From Thermoplasmata archaeon (GTDB taxonomy: Archaea; Thermoplasmatota; Thermoplasmata; UBA184): 10,737 nt of DNA. Position numbers and translations under genes: made by a program. Under the pieces are notes generated by a model, which saw nothing but the letters and a program-made list of their open reading frames with translations, ran no database searches and had not been told where the DNA came from. The stretch is taken from positions 1 to 10,737 of the forward strand of contig JASHYU010000227.1 of NCBI GenBank assembly GCA_030042855.1. Reading direction: 5' to 3'. Shown here piece by piece: positions 1 through 5,734 of the stretch (positions are counted from its first letter, which is position 1; each line of letters opens with the position of its first letter).

Positions 1-114
1 GCGGCAATGCCACCTGCCCGCCCAGAACGATTCTGCCCCTCGTGCGGGGCTAAGAATCTCGCTTCGTCGTCCTATTGCGAAGATTGCGGAAAACCTCTGC
101 CGCCGCGAAAGTAG
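1..114 (+). CDS. C-terminal end of a zinc-ribbon protein (5' partial)
   Basis: The frame is open from base 1 and stops at TAG 112-114. The visible 37 residues contain two CxxC pairs ten residues apart (C12-x2-C15 and C26-x2-C29), with the typical knuckle pattern FCPSCGAKN and YCEDCGKPL. This is the short treble-clef or rubredoxin-like zinc ribbon often found at the end of archaeal and bacterial proteins. The four cysteines should bind one zinc ion. What lies upstream, and so the function, cannot be seen. An in-frame ATG at base 7 would allow a free-standing 35-residue zinc-ribbon protein, but a domain at the end of a longer protein is at least as likely. Confidence 0.72.
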   Translation, partial: AAMPPARPERFCPSCGAKNLASSSYCEDCGKPLPPRK

Positions 115-125
115 CGTAGAAGAGA

Positions 126-147
126 GGGCCCCGGTTTCCCGGGGCCC
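126..147 (+). terminator. GC-rich hairpin just after the zinc-ribbon gene
   Basis: A perfect 9-bp inverted repeat (126-134 gggccccgg with 139-147 ccggggccc) encloses a 4-base loop, tttc. It begins 12 bases after the stop codon. The position suits a transcript-end structure or 3' stabiliser. No T-run follows, and archaeal termination depends mainly on T-runs, so the role as terminator is uncertain. Confidence 0.38.
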
Positions 148-320
148 GAAGGGGTTAGCTCCTTGCCGGTGGAGGAACCGGTTCGGTTGGGGTGCCGTCG
201 AAAAGGGCCGGTCGTCTGACGAGAAACGTCCTAATAAGCTATGGGCCCCCGCCGTCAGCAGACGGGGCAGCATTTAGGCGCTACGACTCGACCGCGGAAT
301 CCGGAGTTCCTCGGGGACCG

Positions 321-352
321 AACGACGTGGGTCGAAGCTTGTACGTCGTTTT
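321..352 (+). terminator. Hairpin followed by TTTT, possible transcript end
   Basis: An 8-bp perfect inverted repeat (321-328 aacgacgt and 343-350 acgtcgtt) encloses a 14-base loop, and the right arm runs into TTTT at 349-352. This is the best terminator-like structure in the gap and could end an RNA starting after the TATA-like site at 231-238. The T-run is short and there is no independent support for transcription. Confidence 0.25.
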
Positions 353-477
353 ACCTATCCCGAGACCAGTCTGCGGATCGTCACCGCGCGCTGGATTGCG
401 GCCGGCGAGGCGATCCACCACCGAGGGAGCCGTGGGCCAGTCGCCTGCCATCTTGCTAAAGAGGCGGAGCGCTAGAG

Positions 478-1053
478 GTGACCGAGCCGGCTCCCGAGAA
501 CCGGACCACGATGGAAGCACGCATGATCACCCCAACGTCCCTGCAGAGCGTCCGAGGCGGGGTCCGGACCGAAGGTAGCGTCTACGGGCTCCACGTCAAA
601 CCCGAAACGCTTGGCGAGCGGGGCCTGCCGAAGCGGCCAGTTCCTGCAGTTCGGTTGCTCCGCTCCGGCCTCGACGGGGACTTCAACCGCTGGCGGCACG
701 AGGAACAGCACGACGACGAGTCGATGGCCGTGCTTCTGATCCCGCTGGAGACGATCGAGGAGCTGGGACACGAAGGCTGGCCGGTCCGGCCCGGGGACCT
801 GGGCGAGAACGTGACCTCGCGAGGGATTCCATACGACGAGTTTCACCCCGCTCGGGGATTCGCGATCGGTGGCGCACGGGTGGTCGTGACCAAGGCGTGC
901 ACGCCGTGCACCTCTCTCTACCGCCTCCCGTACGTGGGCTCGGAGCTCGGTCCCGCCTTCCTCAAGGCGACCTTGAATCGTCGCGGATGGTACGCGCGGG
1001 TCTCCGAAGAAGGGGAAGTCCGCGTCGGGGACCCGATCCAACCGCTCGATTGA
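478..1053 (+). CDS. MOSC-domain protein
   Basis: The 191-residue product matches the MOSC (molybdenum cofactor sulfurase C-terminal) fold. Seen directly: a first strand with GSVYGLHVKPE (33-43), GLPKRPV (49-55), the signature GLDGDFNRW (64-72), GDLGENVTSRGI (106-117) and a Cys pair C141-x2-C144. MOSC proteins bind molybdenum cofactor or handle sulfur through a conserved cysteine; C141 or C144 is the likely equivalent. Stand-alone MOSC proteins such as YiiM relatives reduce N-hydroxylated compounds, but the substrate cannot be read from sequence. The start is uncertain. GTG 478 has a cggag 8 bases upstream, while ATG 511 or ATG 523 would remove a 11-15 residue tail outside the domain. It stands alone, 91 bases before the next gene. 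No molybdopterin enzyme is visible nearby. Confidence 0.85.
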   Translation: MTEPAPENRTTMEARMITPTSLQSVRGGVRTEGSVYGLHVKPETLGERGLPKRPVPAVRLLRSGLDGDFNRWRHEEQHDDESMAVLLIPLETIEELGHEGWPVRPGDLGENVTSRGIPYDEFHPARGFAIGGARVVVTKACTPCTSLYRLPYVGSELGPAFLKATLNRRGWYARVSEEGEVRVGDPIQPLD

Positions 1054-1111
1054 GCTCGGCGGACCGACGAACATCGCCTGCCCCGCGAGTCGGAAAGCCG
1101 TCCCGGGCTCA

Positions 1112-1120
1112 CTTATCGCG
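1112..1120 (+). promoter_or_regulatory. TATA-like box before the G1 peptidase gene
   Basis: The sequence cttatcgcg lies about 28 bases (centre to start) ahead of GTG 1145. This is the spacing expected between an archaeal TATA box and the transcription start of a leaderless mRNA. The match is weaker than the one at 2250-2257, and no Shine-Dalgarno sequence precedes the GTG, which agrees with leaderless initiation. Confidence 0.4.
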
Positions 1121-1144
1121 CGAATCTGCGCCACTCGAGACGAT

Positions 1145-1951
1145 GTGTCTTATATCAAACGAAAATGGCAACGCGTGCTTCGTGCCGGCCCCCTGAGACC
1201 CGTTTGGATCGTGGCCATCGGCTTGGCGCTGGTTATTCCGACGATCGCGTTTGCCGGTGCGGTCTCGCAGCCCGCCCCAGCCGGTGCCGCTCCGGCTGTT
1301 GCCGCCCCCTTCGCTCACATCACGAAGACCACCGCCCTGAACTGGGCGGGATACTACGCTACCGGTTCGGACGGTTCGGTCACGAAGGTCACGGGGACCT
1401 GGGTCGAACCGAAGGTCAAGTGCGGCGTGCAGCCGTCGTTGGCCGTGTTCTGGCTCGGCATGGACGGGGTCACCTCGCAGACCGTAGAACAGACCGGAAC
1501 GCAGGTGGCCTGCGTCGCGGGAGTCGCGGTGGCCTCGGCGTGGTACGAGCTCTATCCGCGCCCGGTGAAGCCCATCGCCAACCTCACGGTGGCCCCGGGC
1601 GATCACGTGACGGCGTCCGTGACCTACGCATCGAGCGACTTCGATCTGTCGATCGAGGTCGCGGGCCATTACTTCAACAAGACTGTCGCGTTGACCGCCG
1701 ATCGGAGTTCGGCCGAGTGCATTGTCGAGCGCACGACGAACTCGACCGGTTTCATCGACCTGACGAATTTCGGGGTGCTCAAGTTCAAGTCGTGTAAGGC
1801 GACCGTGGACGGATCCGTCAAGGGGATCGGCGCCTTCGGAACGGTCGGCGACGTCGTCATGAAGGACTCCGAGGGCCACGTGGTCGCCGAGGCGTCCGGT
1901 TTCACGGCGGGTAAGACGGCGTTCAACGTCACCTGGAAGCGAGCGAACTGA
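1145..1951 (+). CDS. Secreted G1-family (eqolisin/peptidase A4) glutamic endopeptidase
   Basis: The 268-residue product is a predicted exported acid protease. A basic N-terminus (K5, R6, K7, R10, R13) is followed by a hydrophobic stretch at about 20-38 ending in AFA, then an Ala/Pro-rich segment to about residue 56: a signal peptide or N-terminal anchor plus short linker. The mature part carries the G1 landmarks in order: LNWAGY (65-70), GTWVEPK (84-90), FWLGMDG (102-108), SQTVEQTGTQ (111-120), WYELYPRP (133-140), the PGDHV turn (151-155) and AECIVERTT (190-198). By comparison with scytalidoglutamic peptidase, the catalytic pair should be Q112 and E191. The family is active at low pH, which fits an acidophile scavenging protein outside the cell. 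One oddity is that the usual Trp after the catalytic Glu (AEW) is Cys192; C93, C123 and C217 could provide disulfide partners. The GTG start fits a leaderless promoter. No partner gene is evident. Confidence 0.87.
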   Translation: MSYIKRKWQRVLRAGPLRPVWIVAIGLALVIPTIAFAGAVSQPAPAGAAPAVAAPFAHITKTTALNWAGYYATGSDGSVTKVTGTWVEPKVKCGVQPSLAVFWLGMDGVTSQTVEQTGTQVACVAGVAVASAWYELYPRPVKPIANLTVAPGDHVTASVTYASSDFDLSIEVAGHYFNKTVALTADRSSAECIVERTTNSTGFIDLTNFGVLKFKSCKATVDGSVKGIGAFGTVGDVVMKDSEGHVVAEASGFTAGKTAFNVTWKRAN

Positions 1952-2280
1952 GCGCCGGATCCCGCTGGTCTCGACCGGTGGAACAGGGACGTGCGCGACC
2001 CGATACCCTGCGACGGATCTCGATTCAAACGCCGGGAGTCGATTCGTCCGGCCATGCACTTCAAGGTTCGACAGGCCACAACCCCCCCCAGAAGGCGTCC
2101 CGGGTGACGCAGGCGACGTCCTCCTGGGCCCCGGCGTTCGCCCTTCCGCCCGTCCCCTCGTCGGTCGAAGCGGGGTAAGTGGTCCGGAACTGAGGTTTGG
2201 CCTCCAACCGTCCGGAGGAGTCCGGGAGCCGGAGGTCTCGGTCTTGGGCCTTATATCGGGTCACCGTGTCGGGGAGCCGA
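1952..2280. other. Non-coding interval upstream of the 2-oxo acid dehydrogenase operon
   Basis: No convincing gene is seen on either strand. A 66-codon frame at 1978-2178 lacks domain features and looks spurious. The interval holds an 8-base C-run at 2082-2089, a 5-bp hairpin at 2095-2110 (gcgtc/gacgc), a 5-bp hairpin at 2201-2218 (cctcc/ggagg), a direct repeat tcgattc at 2020-2026 and 2039-2045, and the operon TATA box at its end. No T-rich terminator follows the peptidase gene. Confidence 0.5.
2250..2257 (+). promoter_or_regulatory. TATA box of the 2-oxo acid dehydrogenase operon
   Basis: The sequence cttatatc is close to the archaeal TATA consensus (YTTATATA) and stands out in GC-rich surroundings. 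Its centre is about 28 bases before ATG 2281, so transcription should begin at or next to that ATG, giving a leaderless mRNA. This decides the start against the in-frame TTG at 2197 and GTG at 2266, both of which lie upstream of the predicted transcription start. Confidence 0.62.
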
Positions 2281-3366
2281 ATGGCGGAGACGACGTCGCG
2301 TCCGAAGCCGGCTTCGGACGAATCGGTGGCGACGAGCGGCCTGTCCGACAGTCACCTCCTCGCCGCGTACCGCTGGATGGCGCTGGCGCGGGTCATCGAT
2401 GAGCGATGTCTCTCGCTCCAGCGGCAAGGGCGGATCGGCTTCTATGCCCCCCTCTCGGGTCAGGAGGCGGCGCAGGTCGGCGCCGCATTCGCGCTTCGGC
2501 CCGTAGACTGGGTGTTCCCGGCGTACCGCGAGCTCGCGGTCGCCCTGGTGCGGGGCGTCCCGGTCCGGCTGATCTTGGACCAGTTGATCGGCAACTCGTC
2601 GGACCTGACGCGCGGCACGCAGATGCCCAATCACTTCGCGTTCCGGGCCCAGAACTTCGTGAGCGCGTCGAGCCCGATCGGCACCCAGATCACCCAAGCC
2701 GTCGGGGCCGCGATGGCAGCCCAGCGTCGCAAGGACCCGATCGCGACCATCGCGTTCTTCGGAGACGGGGCCACGAGCTCCAATGACTTTCACGCCGGGA
2801 TGAATTTCGCGGGCGTCTTCCGCACGCCCACGATCCTCTTCTGCCAGAACAACGAGTGGGCGATATCGCTGCCGCGCGAAAAGCAAACGATGAGCCGGAC
2901 CCTCGCCCAGAAGGCCGACGCGTACGGCTTCCCGGGCGTCGTCGTCGACGGGGACGACGTGAACGCCGTTTACCAAGCGGTCAGCGAGGCGAGGCACCGG
3001 GCGCTCTCGGGCGAGGGACCGACGCTGATCGAGGCGCAAATGTACCGGTTCGGACCTCACTCGACCTCGGACGACCCCCGCCGCTACCGGACGGACGCTC
3101 AGGTCGCCGCGGCACGCGAGCGCGACCCGATCCAGCTGCTGAAGACGCAGCTCGCGTCGAAGCGCGCCTTGGAGGACGCTCTCGACCAGCAGATCTGGGA
3201 CGCCGCACGAGCGATGCTCGGCACCGCGCTCGAGGAGGCTGAGAAGACTCCGCCGCTCGATCCGCGAACTCTGTTCGACAACGTCTTCGCCCACCCGACG
3301 CCCCAGCTCGACGCCGAGCGGGCCCACGCCGAGTCGTTCGGCGCCGGGCGCAAGGAGGGATCGTGA
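2281..3366 (+). CDS. 2-oxo acid dehydrogenase E1 component, alpha subunit (first copy)
   Basis: The 361-residue product is the thiamine-diphosphate-binding half of E1, which decarboxylates a 2-oxo acid and passes the acyl group to lipoyl-E2. The TPP motif is complete: GDG at 161-163 and NN at 190-191, within GDGATSSNDFHAG and FCQNNEWAIS. Y82-R83 in the DWVFPAYRE segment matches the Tyr-Arg pair that holds the cofactor diphosphate in human PDH and BCKDH E1alpha. The active-site loop reads YRFGPHSTSDDP (255-266), with H260. The HSTSDD form is typical of branched-chain 2-oxo acid dehydrogenases, whereas PDH usually has HSMSDP. It is the first gene of the operon; its TGA overlaps the GTG of the E1beta gene. 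Substrate range (branched-chain acids, pyruvate or both, as reported for the Thermoplasma complex) cannot be settled from sequence. The start at ATG 2281 rests on promoter spacing; longer frames exist upstream. Confidence 0.93.
   Translation: MAETTSRPKPASDESVATSGLSDSHLLAAYRWMALARVIDERCLSLQRQGRIGFYAPLSGQEAAQVGAAFALRPVDWVFPAYRELAVALVRGVPVRLILDQLIGNSSDLTRGTQMPNHFAFRAQNFVSASSPIGTQITQAVGAAMAAQRRKDPIATIAFFGDGATSSNDFHAGMNFAGVFRTPTILFCQNNEWAISLPREKQTMSRTLAQKADAYGFPGVVVDGDDVNAVYQAVSEARHRALSGEGPTLIEAQMYRFGPHSTSDDPRRYRTDAQVAAARERDPIQLLKTQLASKRALEDALDQQIWDAARAMLGTALEEAEKTPPLDPRTLFDNVFAHPTPQLDAERAHAESFGAGRKEGS
3352..3358 (+). promoter_or_regulatory. Strong Shine-Dalgarno site for E1beta
   Basis: The sequence aaggagg lies inside the end of the E1alpha gene, 4 bases before GTG 3363. 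It supports the GTG as a real start and shows that internal operon genes use Shine-Dalgarno initiation, unlike the apparently leaderless first gene. Confidence 0.65.
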
Positions 3367-4340
3367 GCGAGCTCACGCTCGTCCAAGCGGTGAACCAGGG
3401 GCTCCGGGAGGCGATGCGGGCGGACCCGGACGTCCTCGTGCTCGGAGAGGATATCGGGGTCAATGGCGGCGTGTTCCGGGCGACCGATGGGCTCTACAAG
3501 GAATTCGGAGGCGACCGGGTCGTCGACACCCCCCTCTCGGAGACGGGGATCGTCGGTGCGGCGATCGGCATGGCGCTCTACGGCCTCAAGCCGGTCGCCG
3601 AGATCCAGTTCCTGGACTTCATCTATCCGGCCTTTGACCAGATCGTGAGCGAGCTCGCGAAGTTCCGCTACCGCTCCGGCGGTCAGTACCCGTGCCACGT
3701 CGTGATCCGCGCGCCGTACGGCGGGGGCATCAAGGGAGGGCTCTATCACTCGCAGAGCACCGAGGCGTACTTCTGTCATACCGCGGGACTCAAGGTCGTG
3801 ATCCCGTCGACGCCGGCGGACGCGAAAGGCCTTCTCCTCACCGCGATCCACGACGAGGACCCGGTCATGTTCTTCGAACCGAAGCGGATCTACCGCTCGG
3901 TTTCGGGAGAGGTGCCCGACGGGGACGTCCGGGTCCCCCTCGGCGAGGCCCGGATCGTCCGGGAAGGCTCGGACGTCTCGATCTTCGCCTACGGGGCGAT
4001 GATCCCCGCGGCTGTCGAGGCGGCGGACTCGTTGCAGTCGGGCGGCGTGTCGGCCGAGGTGATCGATCTCCGGTCGCTCGTGCCGCTGGACGAGGCGACG
4101 GTGCTCCGCTCGGTCGAGAAGACCGGACGGGCGGTGATCGTGCACGAAGCGGCCCGCTTCTGCGGATTCGGCGCCGAGCTCGCAGCGATCCTCGCGGAGC
4201 GCGCCTTCTACTCGCTGCGGGCGCCCGTCCAGCGGGTGACCGGGTACGACACGCCGTTCCCGTACGCGCTCGAGAATCTCTACCTCCCGAACGCCGAGAA
4301 GATCGCTACCGCCGCCCGGACCGCGGTGGCGTCCGGGTAG
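3363..4340 (+). CDS. 2-oxo acid dehydrogenase E1 component, beta subunit
   Basis: The 325-residue product has the full length of E1beta, which pairs with E1alpha in a heterotetramer and completes the TPP site. The N-terminal transketolase pyrimidine-binding domain includes LGEDIG (27-32), TPLSETGIVG (56-65) with catalytic Glu60, and the beta-subunit active-site histidine in GLYHSQSTEAY (126-136, H129). The C-terminal transketolase-like domain includes FAYGAM (208-213), the VIDLRSLVPLD segment (233-243) and VTGYDTPFPYALE (292-304). The GTG start shares bases with the E1alpha stop (GTGA), so translation is probably coupled and the two made in equal amounts. It is the only E1beta in the window, although two E1alpha genes are present. 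All expected key residues are visible and nothing looks truncated. Confidence 0.94.
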   Translation: MSELTLVQAVNQGLREAMRADPDVLVLGEDIGVNGGVFRATDGLYKEFGGDRVVDTPLSETGIVGAAIGMALYGLKPVAEIQFLDFIYPAFDQIVSELAKFRYRSGGQYPCHVVIRAPYGGGIKGGLYHSQSTEAYFCHTAGLKVVIPSTPADAKGLLLTAIHDEDPVMFFEPKRIYRSVSGEVPDGDVRVPLGEARIVREGSDVSIFAYGAMIPAAVEAADSLQSGGVSAEVIDLRSLVPLDEATVLRSVEKTGRAVIVHEAARFCGFGAELAAILAERAFYSLRAPVQRVTGYDTPFPYALENLYLPNAEKIATAARTAVASG

Positions 4341-4349
4341 GGGGCCACC

Positions 4350-5669
4350 GTGCTCTTCGAGTTCCGGCTGCCGGACATCGGCGAGGGCGTGGCCGAGGGC
4401 GAGGTGGTCCAGTGGTTCGTCCAGGAGGGCGGCACCGTCCGCGAGGACCAGCCGCTCGTCAGCGTGCTCACCGACAAGGCGAACGTGGAGATCCCGTCGC
4501 CCAAGAGCGGGACGATCGCGAAGCTCCACGCATCGGTCGGCGAGAAGGTGAAGGTCGGCGGGCTCCTGGTCTCGATCGAAGTCGGGGGCGGAGAAGGGGG
4601 CGCGGCGCCCTCGGGGGCCGGTTCCCTCGCGGCCCCGCCAGCGACCCCACCACGAGCCTCGCCGCCGTCGGCCGGCCCGGACAGCCCGACGGCGGGAGCA
4701 CCATCGGCCGCATCGAGCGGCCGCGCCCTCGCCTCTCCCTACGTGCGTCGTCTGGCCGCGGAGCGGGGGATCGACCTCGCTTCGATCCGCGGCTCCGGGC
4801 CCGGGGGTCGGATCCTCGAGAAGGATCTCACCGCGACTCCGGCCGGGAACGTCGTGCCGGGTGCCGCGCCGCCACCGGCGCCGATGGCATCGAGCACCCC
4901 GGCCGTCCCCAGTCCGCCGTCGACCGCCGGACCGGCCGCGGGACCCCACGTGCCGGCGGGAGAGATCCGGGAACGGATCCCGATCCGGGGCCTGCGTCGG
5001 GTGATCGCCGAGCACATGACCGAGGCGACCCACCGGGCCGCGCATTACACCTACGTGGAGGAGGTGGACGTCTCGGAGCTCGTCCGCCTGCGCGACCGGA
5101 TGGCAAAGTCGATCGAAAAGCACGGCGTCCAGCTGCGCTACCTTCCGTTCATCCTCAAAGCCGTCGTTTCGGCGCTGAAGGATTCGCCCCGGTTGAACGC
5201 GACGATGGATGACGCGCACCAGGAACTCCTGGTGCGCTCGGCGTACCACATCGGGATCGCGACGGCGACGCCCGAGGGCTTGATCGTCCCCGTCGTGCGC
5301 GACGTGGACAAGAAGAGCCTCGCCCAGCTGGCGCGCGAGATCCAGGAGCTGAGCGAGCGCGGACGGGCAGGCAAGCTCGCGCGCAGCGAGCTCACGGGAA
5401 GCTCGTTCACGATCACCAGCCTCGGGCCGCTCGGCGGGATCCTCGCGACGCCGATCCTGAACTATCCCGAGGTCGCGATCCTCGGCGTGCACCGGATCCA
5501 GCACCGTCCCGTGTTCCGCGACGACGGCACGATCGCCCGGGGCGACCTGATGAATCTGTCGATCTCGCTCGACCACCGGGTGATCGACGGTTACGAGGGC
5601 GCCCAGTTCCTCGCGGCGGTCAAGGGCCTGCTCGAGGACCCGCATCAGCTCTTCGTCGATCTCGCCTGA
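4350..5669 (+). CDS. 2-oxo acid dehydrogenase E2 component (lipoamide acyltransferase)
   Basis: The 439-residue product is the structural and catalytic core of the complex. It moves the acyl group from E1 to CoA by a lipoyl arm. Domain order: one lipoyl domain at about 2-78 with the lipoylated Lys43 in LTDKANVEIPS; a Pro/Ala-rich flexible linker (about 80-125); the peripheral subunit-binding domain SPYVRRLAAERGIDL to GRILEKDL (129-160), which holds E1 or E3; a second Pro/Ala linker (162-203); and the acyltransferase domain (about 205-439). The catalytic motif SLDHRVIDG (406-414) gives His409 and Asp413. Having only one lipoyl domain is usual for archaeal and branched-chain-type E2. The GTG start lies 9 bases after the E1beta stop with a G-run (4340-4344) as weak ribosome site. 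Substrate class (pyruvate or branched chain) is undecided. Confidence 0.94.
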   Translation: MLFEFRLPDIGEGVAEGEVVQWFVQEGGTVREDQPLVSVLTDKANVEIPSPKSGTIAKLHASVGEKVKVGGLLVSIEVGGGEGGAAPSGAGSLAAPPATPPRASPPSAGPDSPTAGAPSAASSGRALASPYVRRLAAERGIDLASIRGSGPGGRILEKDLTATPAGNVVPGAAPPPAPMASSTPAVPSPPSTAGPAAGPHVPAGEIRERIPIRGLRRVIAEHMTEATHRAAHYTYVEEVDVSELVRLRDRMAKSIEKHGVQLRYLPFILKAVVSALKDSPRLNATMDDAHQELLVRSAYHIGIATATPEGLIVPVVRDVDKKSLAQLAREIQELSERGRAGKLARSELTGSSFTITSLGPLGGILATPILNYPEVAILGVHRIQHRPVFRDDGTIARGDLMNLSISLDHRVIDGYEGAQFLAAVKGLLEDPHQLFVDLA

Positions 5670-5683
5670 TCCGGGAGGGAACC

Positions 5684-5734
5684 GTGGGCCACCCCCCGTT
5701 CGAGCGGCGCGCCGTGGGGAGCGACCGGTCATGA
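5684..5734 (+). CDS. Possible 16-residue peptide between E2 and second E1alpha
   Basis: GTG 5684 has a good ribosome site (gggagg at 5673-5678, 5-base spacing) and reads 16 codons to TGA 5732-5734, which overlaps ATG 5731 of the next gene as ATGA. The peptide (MGHPPFERRAVGSDRS) has no recognisable motif. It could be a coupling peptide that carries ribosomes to the second E1alpha start, or a chance frame in a 61-base gap. There is no independent support. Confidence 0.2.
   Translation: MGHPPFERRAVGSDRS

Larger units (their letters stand above)
115..477. other. 363-base gap with no supported protein gene but several hairpins
   Basis: Short open frames here (for example 192-578 and 241-459) have no recognisable motif and Arg/Pro-rich, out-of-frame composition, so I do not call them. 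Besides the hairpin at 126-147 there is a compound stem at 153-179 (GGTT and CTCC pairing with GGAG and AACC), a 4-bp stem with a 5-base loop at 218-230, a 5-bp stem with an agca loop at 252-265, and an 8-bp stem at 321-350 followed by TTTT. A TATA-like ctaataag sits at 231-238. I see no tRNA cloverleaf and no conserved core of RNase P RNA or SRP RNA. An unrecognised small RNA or long upstream region for the next gene is possible. Confidence 0.4.

Noticed and set aside
192..578. 128-codon frame in the first gap running into the MOSC gene
   Set aside because: It overlaps the MOSC frame, has Arg/Pro/Ser-rich composition typical of out-of-frame GC-rich DNA, and shows no domain.
472..1134. 220-codon antisense frame over the MOSC gene
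   Set aside because: The + strand frame has clear MOSC signatures; the antisense product has none.
2011..2080. Possible tRNA (ggttcga-like segment near 2064)
   Set aside because: No pairing T-arm, anticodon arm or acceptor stem can be drawn around it.
2082..2089. Run of eight C
   Set aside because: Likely a simple slippage tract in GC-rich non-coding DNA; no structure or repeat unit is tied to it.
1978..2178. 66-codon + strand frame between the peptidase and the operon
   Set aside because: No motif, no ribosome site, ends before the operon promoter, and composition looks non-coding.
2197..2280. 28-codon N-terminal extension of E1alpha from TTG 2197
   Set aside because: The TATA box at 2250-2257 lies inside it, and predicted transcription starts at about ATG 2281. 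The extra residues do not resemble E1alpha.
4590..4960. Low-complexity Pro/Ala/Ser coding stretches in E2 as possible repeats or an insertion
   Set aside because: They are the normal flexible linkers either side of the peripheral subunit-binding domain.
3099..5732. Very long antisense open frame (877 codons) opposite E1alpha end, E1beta and E2
   Set aside because: Its product is Arg/Asp/His-rich with no domain, and the + strand carries three complete enzymes with intact catalytic motifs. Long antisense frames are expected in GC-rich coding DNA.
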